Positions 44,787-57,051 of a stretch of 64,000 nucleotides of DNA are shown in pieces. Each line of letters begins with the position of its first letter. The first letter of the stretch is position 1. Below the pieces are notes generated by a model, which was not told where the DNA came from, ran no database searches, and saw only the letters and a list, made by a program, of their open reading frames with translations. The stretch is from Harmonia axyridis (taxonomy: Eukaryota > Arthropoda > Insecta > Coleoptera > Coccinellidae): positions 48,236,798 to 48,300,797 of the forward strand of contig NC_059501.1 in the NCBI RefSeq assembly GCF_914767665.1, given 5' to 3'. A program made the translations under genes and the position numbers.

Positions 44787-45786
44787 TATCTAGCAAGAAT
44801 CAAGTCATTACTTGTCGCCTGACAATAGGAAGGTCATGAAAATCCTTTATTGAAAGTCCAACCTTTCAAGGTGGCCGCGATGTTAATGCTTACAGATGAA
44901 GAAGAAGAACTTCTGTGATTCTATTCGATACTTTTTTCCTCCACCATGGTCCCACCTTCAGAGAGTGCTTTCAATAATTCAGTATTCACCCAGTAATATT
45001 CATCAGTCAGTCATTTCACATTCATCATAATCATTACGTATTCAACAAGTATTCAATGACTTGGTATTCACAAGTTATTACTATTATAACATTATAGTCA
45101 TATACAGTGTTTGTGTTAACATATTTGTTTAGGGTTCTGTCGTCAGCAAACTTACTTCAGAAACAGAGCCACTAATTCGAGTTACGTGACGAGTAGAAAA
45201 AAAACACAGGGTAAAATTTACAGCTGGTTTATTCCTTAACTTTGGTTTCGTGAACAACCTTACACAACGAGTACCGAAAGGCGAGAGAAAGAATATCTTT
45301 TTCAGGGTCTTGAGCAACCCCTAAAATTACTTAAGAGGGTAGGGATAACCATTACGGGGGTATGCGGCGTTGTCGGGTTGGAATATAAATCCTACAAAAA
45401 CGCAACGAATAAAATACGTTCAACAATATTAAACAAGTGAAAATCATAGGTATTTTCCTTCATCCATAAATCATCCAATCAAGCATACATTCGTTAATGG
45501 TACTTCGAGCCAGAAGATCATTTTTTTAATTCAAGCAACCAAGCATACACACGTTCATGGTCCTTAGGAAGCCGAATTCATCCATCAAACACACGTTCAA
45601 GTATATTAGTTAAGCTGATATATAAATATATTGGGATTAATTTAAGACGTTGACAAATCTATCAGTAAGGTACATATAAGTTTGATAATATAATATTTTT
45701 ATTTTATGTTAAAGGATACCACGATAGGAATGTTCAATAAAACAGATAATATAAATAGTTATTTATGCAACAAGTGCAAAAAGTGC
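44787..45786. other. No gene; possible BEL/Pao LTR remnant
   Basis: Follows the BEL/Pao fragment. Low-complexity ATTCA-rich stretch at 44990-45070. Nothing else recognised. Confidence 0.4.
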
Positions 45787-46037
45787 ATTTTCCTACACCT
45801 TGTGCCGCACCTCAATAAATCATTTTTTGCTGTTTGCATGAACGTAGAAAAAATGTTGTATGCAACTCGTGCAAAAATTGTTTATTGCACTCCACGTGTT
45901 GTCCAACTCGGCCTAACGGCCTCGTCGGACAATTTCAATAAACAATTTTTGCACGAGTTGCATACAACATTTTTTCTACGTTCATGCAAACAGCAAAAAA
46001 ATGATTTATTGAGGTGCGGCACTAGGTGTAGGAAAAT
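45787..46037. mobile_element. ~250-bp palindromic foldback element
   Basis: Arms of about 102 bp (45787-45888 and 45935-46037) are near-perfect inverses. The loop is itself palindromic (GTCC..CTCGGCC TAAC GGCC..GGAC), so the whole unit can fold into one hairpin. No coding role. Confidence 0.85.
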
Positions 46038-46399
46038 GAAAGCGCAACTTGAATACTTTATTATTAATATCGATTTGCATTGAAACAGGAACTAATATGT
46101 TACGAACAATTTAATTCAAACTTTATTTTTACCCTCGATGTTGAAAGTGAATGAACAATTGGTGCAATTTTCAATATGAATATTTCGTAGTGAAATACTT
46201 TTTAAATCCACTTCTTGATTTGTTACTGCTGTAAACGTACCAGTACTTGGTACAGATGAGTGCAACAGAAACTTTATTGCACTAGTGCAATGAAGAACTT
46301 CTTTTTCCACTAAATAGAGTTCAATAAAGTTTTGCTTTTTGCATGAGTGTAGAAAAAATATATTTATCTATAAAATTTTCAGAACAAATCATAGTCAAT

Positions 46400-47186
46400 A
46401 TGGCGGACGAGAGTGACGACGTTCCAGAAGCGGGTTCTCAAAAGCTTATGAATAGTGATGTTTTTGAGGGAATAAAGGTCGAGAAAAATTACGCATGCTG
46501 TTCAAAGAAATGTAGTGTTGTGATATGCACCTTTTGTGATGAAATTATGCATAAATCTTGTGCAAAAAAATATGGGAAACGTCAAATTTATCGACGGATT
46601 CCATGTGAACTGTTGCGAGTTTTTTGAAAATATGGGACGAAAAGATGAAAAGGTGGCAACGAATAAAATGAACTCCATGGAAAAGAAAATGTTTGAAATG
46701 AAAATCAACTTTCTCATTCAGTTATTGGAATCTTCAAACGAAAAGAAAGAAATTCTCAAATTGAAGAATGCACTACTCCTACAACGAATAAAGGATATTG
46801 AAGGTAAACAAGAACGTGTACAAAAAAACGTAAATGAACTGTATGTTCCTACAATTGATGAGCATTCAACAATGTATTTAATACGCCTATCAGAACTATA
46901 AATATGAATGATAATAATTCGGAAAAGTTAACTACTGATCCCAAAATCCCGATATTGATAAATAATATTTCTTTAGATAGTTTTGCAACTGATGAAATCA
47001 ATAAAAATAGATCAAAACCACCAAACTTCAAATCACAGAAAATTAATTTATTAGTAAACAACAAAATATAAGAAGATACAATAAATACAATGAAATCTAT
47101 AAAGTATGATGTGCAGAAAAATGAAACGGACTGGACAACAGTGGTGAAGAAAAAGCGAATGGGACGAAAATCTAAACTAATATGTA
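46400..47186 (+). pseudogene. CR1-like non-LTR ORF1, 5' part
   Basis: Starts ATGGCGGACGAG. It encodes a Cys/His-rich PHD-like finger (ACCSKKC, VICTFC, HKSC) that continues only after a frameshift near 46560-46600 (VKFIDGFHVNCCE), then a coiled-coil-like Lys/Glu-rich stretch and a DWTTVVKKKR segment. These are features of ORF1 proteins of insect CR1/Jockey-group retrotransposons. It is interrupted at 47186 by the palindromic element. Confidence 0.7.
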
Positions 47187-48734
47187 CAGGCTGGGCAAAT
47201 AAGCGAGGTAAGCGGCTATATCTCAGGATCCACTCATCGTAGAGACTTGCGGTAAAAAATTTTACCACTAAAGTAAACAAAAGAAAACACTGGAAATTAT
47301 TTTGAAGTTCAAACCTCTACCGCTAGGGGGCGTAATAGCTATCGTCGAGTAGAAAAATGCATTTTACTCGAAAAATTTTCATATTAAGTTGGAAAAAAAA
47401 TATCATCACTGTAAACCTTGGAAAATTCTCTATCTGTTTGAATTGTCACTTCCGATTTTGCGACATCGAATAAGGGTGGGGGAAAGATAGAAATCTGACT
47501 GATTGAAATGTCTGTAACTTCAGTTTGGCTCAAAATTTTTGAGCAAATTAGATCTTATTTGAGAGACAACATCTTGTTAATTAAGGAAAAAATATACTCA
47601 TGATGAATTTGATTCAGCTGCTTCCGATAGAGAGCGCTAAGTCAGAAGTTCATTGTTTTGTTCATTTTTCTCTGAAATTTCAAATGTAATGATAGGATTT
47701 TCTTAACAGAAACAAAAATTTCATTGAATTTGCATGAAAAAACCTAAAGGTCGCAAAGCGATCATTTCAGGCGTTCTGAAGTTATGGCCGAAAGAAGATA
47801 TTCTTCAACTGATGCACTGCGAAAAACCAAATTGAGTCTTCAAGTTCTAACAGAAACAGAAATCCCATCAAATTTGTATGAAAAAACCAAAAGGTCGCAA
47901 AGCGATAGCTTCAGGGGTTCTGGAGTTATGGACGAAAAAAGATATTCTTCAACTGATGCACTGAAAAACTAAATTGTGTCTTCTTTCGGCCATAACTCCA
48001 GAACGCCTAAAGCTATCGCTTTGCGACCTTTTGGTTTTTTCATACAAATTTGATGGGATTTCTGTTCCTGTTAGAACTTGAAGACTCAATTTGGTTTTTC
48101 GCAGTGCATCAGTTGAAGAATATCTTCTTTCGGCCATAACTTCAGAACGCCTGAAATTATCGCTTTGCGACCTTCAGGTTTTCTCATGCGAATTCAATGA
48201 AATTTTTGTTTCTGTTAAGGAAATCCTATCATTACATTTGAAATTTCAGAGAAAAATGAACAAAACAATGAACTTCTGACTTAGCGCTCCCTATCGGAAG
48301 CAGCTGAATCAAATTCATCATGAGTATATTTTTTCCTTAATCAACAAGATGTTGTCTCTCAAATAAGATCTAATTTGCTCAAAAATTTTGGGCCAAACTG
48401 AAGTTACAGACATTTCAATCAGTCAGATTTCTATTTTTCCGCCACCCTTATTCGATGTCGCAAAATCGAAAGTGACAATTCAAACAAATAGAGAATTTTC
48501 CAAGGTTTACAGTGATGATATTTTTTTTCCAACTTAATATGAAAATTTTTCGAGTAAAATGCATTTTTCTACTCGACGATAGCTATTACGCCCCCTAGCG
48601 GTGGAGGTATGAACTTCGAAACAATTTCCAGTGTTTTCTTTTGTTTACTTTAGTGGTAAAATTTTTTACCGCAAGTCTCTACGATGAGTGGATCCTGAGA
48701 TATAGCCGCTTACCTCGCTTATTTGCCCACCCTG
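47187..48734. mobile_element. 1.55-kb palindromic TA-target element
   Basis: Two arms of about 750 bp (47187-47940 and 47980-48734) are near-perfect inverted copies meeting near 47960. The ends are CAGGCTGGGCAAATAAGCG and its near complement, with a TA duplication at 47185-47186 and 48735-48736. No transposase is encoded. The inner ~200 bp of each arm repeats a motif (GATATTCTTCAACTGATGCA). It splits an ORF1 whose two halves are collinear across it. Confidence 0.88.
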
Positions 48735-48736
48735 TA

Positions 48737-49330
48737 CAGGATCTAAACAGATGACAGCCGAGTCAAAGATCAAAGGGCCGTACGAAAAAAATGGCTTTAT
48801 GTTGGAAGAATCTCTGGTAACGAAATAATAGAGAAAAATTTAATGGATTTTATACCAAATTCCACAGGTAGCAATGAATTCGAAGTGAAGAAACTTCCCA
48901 CTAAAGGGAGTTATTCGGCATTTAGTATAGGAATACCCACTGAGACGTTATTTATGAAATTATCTAAGCCAGAATCATGGACAAGTGGTGTTGTATTGAA
49001 AGAAATTTTTTTCGGAAAGACAATATGCAAGTCAACATCATAAAATAATGAAAAATGAAAGAAGTTTTCGTCTTCTCAATCAAAATGTTCAATCCATTGA
49101 ATTTTCTTTCCTGAAATTACAAAATATTTTATCAAGTCATGCAATAAACATCTTATGTATAATGGAACATTGAAAATCAGAAGAAGAATTGATGCTATAT
49201 ACTCCACCTGGTTACATTCAACCTGGTTACCTGGTTACATCAAATCCGGTAATGAAAAGATAATGTAACATCGTTATTTATCGACCACAAAAAAATGCGA
49301 TAACATTCGACAAAGTAGGTAGAAGATAAT
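48737..49330 (+). pseudogene. CR1-like non-LTR ORF1, 3' part, and start of ORF2 endonuclease
   Basis: 48790-49042 encodes the ORF1 C-terminal region (AWLYVGRISG, then FEVKKLPTKGSYSAFSIGIP ... PESWTSGVVLKEI) in changing frames. From about 49068 a new frame reads RLLNQNVQSI and NILCIMEH, the opening of an APE-type endonuclease, fading out near 49330. Clearly a decayed copy. Confidence 0.65.
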
Positions 49331-49562
49331 TAACGCCGGTTGTGAAAAATCAGCCATAAATAGCTCAAAATAGTCAGATAATGTGTACAAAGATGTTCTG
49401 TACAGACGTGTATATAAATCAACTGAGCTTAAAGATTCACTTCCCTACCTCCTTCTCCATTGAAGTGATATAACTGAAAGTTCACAGCAACGTTATGTTG
49501 GGCGCCAGCAAGTATATAACTTGCAACGATATCGATAAGATGAATGGAAATTGAAGGAAAAT

Positions 49563-49918
49563 TGTTAGGGCTGAACTCACCAGAGGCCTTCTTCTTCTCT
49601 GCACCCGTGGTTCACCACTCATCCGTCGACCACCAGTTCTCACCACGATACGATTGTTCGGCGACACTTCAATTTAGTTTGCACTTTGAAATATTAGAAT
49701 TAAAGTAACTAATAAACTATATTATATTTAGCGAAATTAATAATTATCAGCACAGCACAGCGAAAAGCGATAGTTTTTCGTGGCGTATTGTTGTATTCTG
49801 TCTGCTTATCTTTGTCCAGCCCCATATGGCGCCATATGACCCGTGCAAAGGTTTCGCGATGTATTATTTATACAGGGTCGGAAATAAAGTTATTCCACCA
49901 CATCGTTTGGACTGAACA
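49563..49918 (-). repeat. BEL/Pao 3' LTR
   Basis: Matches 56696-57051 at the same length with a handful of substitutions. A purine-rich AGATGGGCGG precedes it on the element strand. Confidence 0.93.
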
Positions 49919-50050
49919 TACCGCCCATCTAAAATTAAATTCTCAATTTTAACAACAAAAGAGAAAAAAAATAAACATATATAGGGACATACACATCACC
50001 CACACTTCTCTCTCTCTGAAAATAGGTGATGGATACAACTCAATAATATT

Positions 50051-52407
50051 TCATTGATTCGGAAGAGGGCACACCTTATTAACAGGGCGCCGAAAAATTC
50101 CTTTCTTGGTTTTCAATGTAACCACTCTTGTTACCGCATCTGCACTCTTATGCAGTTCTATAACTCTACCCAAATGCCATTCGAGAGGAGGAGAGAACTC
50201 ATCATTTAGCAAAACTAGGGTATTCAACTCGATAGGTACAGCGACATCACAACATTTCGAACGCTGCAGCAACGTATGCAGATATTCTTTATGCCATCTC
50301 GACCTAAATTCTTGGCTCAATTTCTGCCCAAGTTACCACCTGGTCAATCGATTAACCTTGGATTCTAAAAGGTTTTGCTCTGGTAACGAATTCAGAGGTG
50401 CCATAGTTAGAAAATGACCCGGTGTAAGCGGATTTAAATCATTGGGATCAGCGCTGAGGGGAGTCAAGAGTCGCGAATTGAGAATTGATTCTACTTGAAT
50501 CAGAACTGTATTGAACTCTTCGTAGGTAAGAAGCTGATCTCCCACCACTCGAATTAAATGACTCTTAGTCGACTTTATGCCGGCCTCCCAGAGTCCACCA
50601 AAATTTGGGGAATAGGGTGGAATAGTGTGGCAAACTATACCTTCGCTTTCTGCAGCATGTTGCATTGTTTCTTTGAGCTGGCGAGCAGCTCCGCGGAAAT
50701 TTGTACCCTGATCACTATAAACATGAAAACATTGACCGCGTCGTCCAATAAAACGCCGCAAAGCAGCCAAAAAAGAATCAGTAGAGGGGTCTGAAGCTAG
50801 TTCTAGGTGGAGAGCCTTTGTGGCCATGCAAACGAACAAGCAAATATATGCTTTTAAGACTTTAGATCCTCTTACTCTATTCATTACTATGGAAAAGGGA
50901 CCGCCATAATCCACACCAACACTAGAAAAGGGTTTGATCTGCGAAATACGAACTGCGGGAAGATCACCCATGATTGGTTGAACATGAAAAGGTTTTACTC
51001 GAAAACATCTGTTACATTTTGATATTATCTTGCGAATACTTTTCTTAGCAGAAAATATCCAGCATTTCTGAATCACCAAGTTATGAAGTGACTGTAAACC
51101 TGGATGTAAATATTTTCTGTGAAGATTTTCAATAATAAGATACGTTAATCTGTCATCACCAGGAAGGAGAGCAGGGTGTATTTGTTCGAACTTCAGCCCA
51201 GAATGGACTAATCTACCGCCCACCCTCAAAATTCTCCTTTCATCTAGAAAAGGATTCAATTTGCGAAATGATTTTGGAAGGGTTTTCTTTTGAGCCAGAA
51301 GAGCTATTTCTTTTGTGAAGACGGCATTTTGAGTGCTTCGTATTATTTCAATCAGCGCTTCTTCTAATTCGAATAAGGTAACTGCACCTTTGGAAGAACA
51401 ACTAGGATTGCGGCAGTTAAAAATGAATCGCTTTACATAGACAATAATTCGTTGAATTTTATCAATAGAAGAAAATTTGTCTAACAAATCTCGAATAAAA
51501 TCTGTATCTTGCTGAACCGTGATTGTTAAAACTGATGCAAGCCTTTCACAATCTGTCTCTGGCGACAATTCGACATGTTTCAGCACTACATTCGAAGGCC
51601 AGTTTTCTTCCGAAAGTTTTAACCAAGATGGCCCCGCCCACCATAAGGAGAGCCCAACGAGAGCCATTGGAGTAACTCCTCTCGAAGCAGGGTCAGCTGG
51701 GTTATCATTTGAATTGACATGATACCAAAGAGACGGAGGTATCATCTCTTGAATGGCTGTTACACGATTGGCAACAAAACAAGTCCATTTATGTGGACTA
51801 CTTCTGATCCAAGAAAGAGCGACCGTCGAGTCAGAGTATGCAAACACATTATCAAATTTAAGCCTTCCTTCGAAATTCGCTTGTATTTTGTGTATTAATT
51901 CCGCCAACAACAAGGCTGCACTGAGTTCGGGACGTGGAATTGAAATCCGTTTAAGAGGAGCCACCCTCGATTTAGCACATAGAGATGTATAGCTACAGAA
52001 TTATCTGAGTCTATAATTCGAATATATATTACCGCCGCGTAACCTATATTACTAGCATCACAAAACCCGTGTAGTTGACAAGATAGCATGCCGTTTGATA
52101 GTATGAATCGTGGAATTGTAACATTAGAAAGTTCAGGCATTTCGTTTCTGATATGGACCACATCTGAGCAAGGCTTTCAGGAGGGGTAGTATCCCAATCC
52201 AGACCCAAGGTCCATAACTGTTGAATGAGATGTTTTAGATATAAGACAAAAGGTGTTAGAAATCCAAGTGGATCATATATACGAGCCAATTCCGAAAGAA
52301 TGCTGCGCTTTGAACAAGACGCGTTTAGGGGCCTCACAATATAGGAAAAGAAATCTGTTGCAGGGTTCCATTGAAGCCCTAATATTTTTACCTTCGAATC
52401 GGGTTCT
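50051..52407 (-). pseudogene. pol: BEL/Pao pol: late RT, RNase H, integrase, C-terminal domain
   Basis: From right to left: ILGLQWNP and YDPLGFLTP (RT/connection), FCDASNIGYAAVIY (RNase H), IPRPELSAALL, the HHCC zinc region (HRKYLHPG ... KCNRCFRVKP), then integrase with VGVDYGGPF (Asp), YSDQGTNF (Asp) and FGGLWEAGIK (Glu), and the C-terminal domain (LEWHLGRVIELH). The core frame 50333-51964 is open for 543 codons. Frame changes near 52140, 51970 and 50325 break the polyprotein. Confidence 0.92.
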
Positions 52408-52414
52408 AAATTTA

Positions 52415-53482
52415 ATAATAATAATAATTCTTTATTGCCATAACAAAGTGTTACATCGTGTATTACATTGTGCAATAGGTGAGCATATCACTAAAGCGAT
52501 ATCTTCCTGCCTACCTAAAAAATGTGTTAAAACAAGATATGACGAGACTCATTGCTCATGGCCACTAATCTAATACAGAACTAAAATTCGACTACACACG
52601 ACTGAGGATACAGGATTGGAAAGAAAGGAGAAGGGAAAAGCGAAATTGCACAGCGCGATGAACCTACCTTTATCTTTATATCAAAGTTCGTTAGTAAGTA
52701 AGTACTTCTTAAGAGCAATCCTAAACGATGAAAAAGTAACACTTCGAGTGATAGATGGAGGAACACGATTCCAGAGCTGGGAGAACCTCAACGAGAAATT
52801 GTTGGACATAATACTAGTCCCATGTGCTGGTATCCTGAGAGTAGTATTGGAATGGGCTCTAGTATTATAGAACTCACCACCCAGACCACGAAGACCCTCG
52901 CAGAGATATCTAGGCTCACGAGCTCTCATAACTTTGAAGCCCAACAACAACAGTCGCCAATAACGGCGTTGCTTTATTGTTAGCAATTTGAGTTCCCGAC
53001 GAAAACTACTAACATGATCGAACTTTCTTAAACCATACACGAATCTTATGCCGGCGTTCTGCAATCGGTCGAATTTGCTGAGCTGCTGCGACGTCAGTCC
53101 CATATAGGCCACATCCGCATAATCAATTATGGGCAGTAACAAAGAATAAAATAGGGACTTTCTTACTACAAGAGGAAGAAAGTTCTTTAGGAGGCGTAGC
53201 TGGTGCATAGTGCGATAAAACCTTCCGTGGACAGAAGCAACCTGAGCATTCCATGACAAAGTTTCATCAATCGTTATACCAAGATTACTCACGTTGCGAG
53301 AATATGGAATATTACTCCCATTGACAAAAATTTCATGTCCCTGTGGATTTATCTTACTCAGAGACATACGGGTACCAATTATTATGGACTGAGTTTTAGC
53401 AGGATTCAGTAATAGACCCCAACTTGAGGCCACCTGAGATAAATGTGCTAAATCCTCATTGATCGACAGGACACAACTCGCA
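52415..53482 (-). mobile_element. 5'-truncated CR1/Jockey-like insertion inside BEL/Pao
   Basis: A 1068-bp insertion flanked by the 7-bp duplication AAATTTA (52408-52414 and 53483-53489). On the minus strand it encodes the end of a non-LTR reverse transcriptase (LNPAKTQSIIIG, NLGITIDETLSWNAQV, LLPIIDYADVAY) and stops at 52681. It ends in AATAAAG and an (ATT)n tail. It fused by chance in frame to the BEL RT, giving one long chimeric ORF. Confidence 0.92.
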
Positions 53483-53489
53483 AAATTTA

Positions 53490-54356
53490 GAGTAATGGAC
53501 TCTGCTTGATCCGCGGAAATAGAAATATGAGAAAGCATTTCTGGATCATTGCTTGCCCATTTTCGAAGCCCGAATCCAGATTTCTTCAAAATTTGAGTTA
53601 GATTGGATTGAACCTGAAGCGCTTCAGGAAGTGAGCTGGCACCTGACACGATATCATTCACAAAGATATCCTCTTCGAAAATGGTTGAGGCGATAGGATA
53701 TTCACGTTTGTTCTCTTGAGCTAACTGCTTAATACAACGCATGGCAATGAAAGGACTACTTTTAATTCCGAAAACTAAAGTTTTGAGTCGGTATTCTTGA
53801 ATTGGGTTGGAGCGGAAAAACGCCGTAGTATGCATTGAAAATCTAGATGGCTGTCTTTAACAAGTATTTGCCTGAACATTTGTCGTATATCTGCAGTGAA
53901 ACAGATAGCATGGAGTCGAAAACGAGAAAGTATACACGAAATATCCTGGTGAAGTTTAGGTCTTTGAAGAAGGGTGTCATTAAGAGAAATGCCGTTAGTG
54001 CCCTTGAGTGAGGCATCGAATACAACTCGTAATTTGGTTGTAATACTCTCCGGTTTCAGAACGCAATGATGAGGTATGTAATACGTCGAAGAGGCACCGG
54101 TATTCTCAGAAATCGATGTCATGTGTTCTTGATCCAGGTAATCCCGCATAAAATCGCGATATTGTTGGTACAAAGACGGATTTGAAACTAATCGTTTTTC
54201 CAAGGATATAAAACGACGCAAAGAAATTTCACGAGTAACACCGAATACTGGTTCGGAAATATTGAACGGAAGCGATACTATGAATCGACCTGTGTCACTT
54301 CGAGATAAGTTTTCTACGAAAATGTTTTCTGCCAATGAGTCCTCTGGTGAGGACAC
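53490..54356 (-). pseudogene. pol: BEL/Pao reverse transcriptase, N-terminal part
   Basis: YYIPHHCVLKP, KLRVVFDASLKG, FTADIRQMFRQI and FVNDIVSGASS are BEL RT blocks. The active-site block reads FVND where family members have a V-D-D, so the second catalytic Asp pair is altered. A frameshift near 53830 splits the domain, and the insertion at 53482 cuts it again. Confidence 0.88.
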
Positions 54357-56209
54357 TACACGAGTTTTGATCTGTTCAAGCTCCCAGAACTTACAGTATT
54401 AGAGACAAAATTCACCTTCCCCATTATAACATAACCGAATTCCGTATCTAGAGCCACTGGTTCATCCGAAGAACCTCGAATGGCTGTACCTTTTAATACA
54501 TGAGCGAATATATCCGCACCCAATAATAAGTCGATAGGCGCTGACTTATTAAAATATGGATCAGCTAGTTGTAAGTTGGTGAATTTATCAAATTGATTGC
54601 GCGGAATAGTGACGTGAGGCATGTTGGTACAAATTTGAGGAATGATCAGAAAATCTACATTCAATACAGGCTCATCAAAGCCATGTGGTTTTAATTTACA
54701 AGAAACACCCTGATTTGCTTTTGCCGTTATTGGCCCCACCCCCTTTATAGAAATAGAAAGTGGACTTGAGATTAGTTTCAATGTTTCGCAACATTTTTTC
54801 GTAATGAACGAAGATTGGCTTGCACTGTCGAGAAGTGCGCGCAGAATATGATAATTTCCAGAAATATCGCGTACTTCAACTAAAGCAGTTGACAATAATA
54901 TAGTATGATCAGGGCTAGCGAATAAATTAACAGATGCATCTCGAACTTCGGAACTTTTTATATTCGTCGTGTTTATTGTCGGTGATTCGGTTGCTGATTC
55001 AGAGCCGAAATGCAAAAGTGTATGATGCTGAAGAGAACACTGTCTGCAGACAGACTTAGAATTACAATTCGACGCTGTATGTTTATCACCCAAACAATTA
55101 GTACACCATTTTTTACTCTTCACTAAGGCATATCTTTCCTTAGTGGACTTATTCAAAAAATGAGGACAAGTATATATATTATGGGAATTTGAGCATAAGC
55201 GACAACATGCAGATGTAGAAGCAGATGAACCTACCAAAAAACTCGAGCTCATTCCTACTTTCGAAGAGATGTGCCGGTCAGAGTGTTTGAACTTTGCTAT
55301 GTCAGTCTTTTTGCTACTTGAATTACATAAAGCCACATTATTCCAGGCATTACATTGTTTTTCTAAAAATTCGAACAAAGTTTCATAGTAATCATGAAGA
55401 GTGAGGTGTGAGCCATGTTCTAACTCGAATCTAGTTTGCGTTACTGAATCCAGACGATCAAATAGCATACTAAACACGATAAAGTCCCATTGTTTAACTG
55501 GAAATTTAAGATTTTCCAAGGCGGCGAGATTTTCCGAAAATGTATCGAGTAAAACACGTAATGCAGATAAATTATCTACTACATTTATGCGTTTCGTTCT
55601 TTCTATTGTTTGCCAATGAGCGGCTGCAATTAATCTTTTATTTTCATATCTCCTTTTGAGAGCAGAATAAGCTATTAAATAGTTGGCACTAGTTACAGGA
55701 GTACATTTGACTATAGAGAGAGCGTTACCTTCAAGAGAAGAGATTAAATAATTGTATTTATCAATGTTCGACAGTGCTGCATTGTTATGGATCAGAGAAT
55801 CGAAAACATCAGAATAGGTCTGCCATTGCCTAAGGTCGCCATCAAATGTGGGCAATTCGAGTTTGGGCAACCTAACCTTACAATAATTTTCAATTTCCGT
55901 TGTAGATTTATCGAAAAGGTTTTCGTAAACAGACTGAATATAATAATAATCATCATGAAAAGACGAAGACAGATCAAGTTGTGGTTTGATATCAGCTCCC
56001 TCCGCTGAAGCACTTAAAGAAATTATTTCATTATGCAGTGATTCGAAGTTTTCAAGAATAACGTCAATATGTTTATAACGACATCTGAAATTTGCATGAA
56101 CATTATTATCGGTCAATGCATTTTCTGCTACTCGTTTCAAATCATCGAGTCTTGAAATTGCGCTATCACGTTGAGCTAACAAACTTTTCATCTTCCTATC
56201 TGAAGACAT
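54356..56209 (-). CDS. gag: BEL/Pao Gag with zinc knuckles and protease
   Basis: 617 codons from an ATG at 56207-56209. An N-terminal coiled-coil-like region, then the Pao Gag core (LPKLELPTFDGD ... WQTYSDVFDSLI), a Cys/His-rich zone with several knuckles (CRLCSNSHNIYTCPHF, CTNCLGDKHTASNC, CRQCSLQHHTLLH), and an aspartic protease whose active site reads LLDSAS. The ORF ends in TAG overlapping the next ORF by one base. BEL elements normally read through in one frame, so this may be a further lesion. Confidence 0.88.
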   Translation of the reverse strand: MSSDRKMKSLLAQRDSAISRLDDLKRVAENALTDNNVHANFRCRYKHIDVILENFESLHNEIISLSASAEGADIKPQLDLSSSFHDDYYYIQSVYENLFDKSTTEIENYCKVRLPKLELPTFDGDLRQWQTYSDVFDSLIHNNAALSNIDKYNYLISSLEGNALSIVKCTPVTSANYLIAYSALKRRYENKRLIAAAHWQTIERTKRINVVDNLSALRVLLDTFSENLAALENLKFPVKQWDFIVFSMLFDRLDSVTQTRFELEHGSHLTLHDYYETLFEFLEKQCNAWNNVALCNSSSKKTDIAKFKHSDRHISSKVGMSSSFLVGSSASTSACCRLCSNSHNIYTCPHFLNKSTKERYALVKSKKWCTNCLGDKHTASNCNSKSVCRQCSLQHHTLLHFGSESATESPTINTTNIKSSEVRDASVNLFASPDHTILLSTALVEVRDISGNYHILRALLDSASQSSFITKKCCETLKLISSPLSISIKGVGPITAKANQGVSCKLKPHGFDEPVLNVDFLIIPQICTNMPHVTIPRNQFDKFTNLQLADPYFNKSAPIDLLLGADIFAHVLKGTAIRGSSDEPVALDTEFGYVIMGKVNFVSNTVSSGSLNRSKLV

Positions 56210-56695
56210 ATTGAGAGAATGCGAAAGAGTTATGAGGGGAGCAAATACTGATCAAATTACAATATTTTCGAGAGAATAAATTACGTATACGAGAATAAAA
56301 TTTATTTCAAAATTTATATTCGTTTGAATAAAAACGGAAATATTCTATTCTCAATAGCGCTTGATTTACAGCGGATAAGTATTAGAAAGAGATGTATCAA
56401 AGCAAGAGCGAGAAGTAATGTATGCGGGCGTGATTACACACTGTGGGGGTAGATAATTTCAGAGAGAGAGAAATACCCGCGCATGTACATGAAATTAAAT
56501 GCGATATCATCCACTCGCGCAATACGTACAAAATGAATAAACTGAAAATGGCCGAAAATGAAGGAATAACTTCAGATGAACAAAAAAACAGAGAATTTAA
56601 AAAAGACCTCGAAGAATCCAGAATCTAAGTGAAAAATATCAGGCTCTGCAAGGATCAAATAATGTTCGGTTATTTTAGTGGACTGTAGAATATTT

Positions 56696-57051
56696 TGTTG
56701 AGGCTGAACTCACCAGAGGCCTTCTTCTTCTCTACACCCGTGGTTCACCACTCATCCGTCGACCACCAGTTCTCACCACGATACGATTATTCGGCGACAC
56801 TTCAATTTAGTTTGCACTTGGAAATATTAGAATTAAAGTAACTAATAAACTATATTATATTTAGCGAAATTAATAATTATCAGCACAGCACAGCGAAAAG
56901 CGAGAGTTTTTCATGGCGTATTGTTTTATTCTGTCTGCTTATCTTTGTCCAGCCCCATATGGCGCCATATGACCTGTGCAGAGGTTTCGCGATGTATTAT
57001 TTATACAGGGTCGGAAATAAAGTTATTCCACCACATCGTTTGGACTGAACA
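56696..57051 (-). repeat. BEL/Pao 5' LTR
   Basis: The 356-bp partner of 49563-49918. The adjoining leader 56210-56695 has no recognisable gene. Confidence 0.93.

Larger units (their letters stand above)
49563..57051 (-). mobile_element. BEL/Pao LTR retrotransposon, degraded
   Basis: The 356-bp LTRs (49563-49918 and 56696-57051) start TGTT and end CA. Minus-strand gene order is gag-protease, RT, RNase H, integrase, and the Pao C-terminal domain. Several frameshifts and a 1.07-kb non-LTR insertion make it non-functional. The outer flanks (GAAAAT and GTAGC) do not form a target duplication. Confidence 0.92.

Noticed and set aside
44990..45080. Possible regulatory repeat of ATTCA words
   Set aside because: Low complexity only, no consistent unit length.
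46849..47280. Minus-strand ORF of 143 codons
   Set aside because: Phe/Leu/Ile-rich product of an A-rich coding strand, opposite the ORF1 remnant; no family resemblance.
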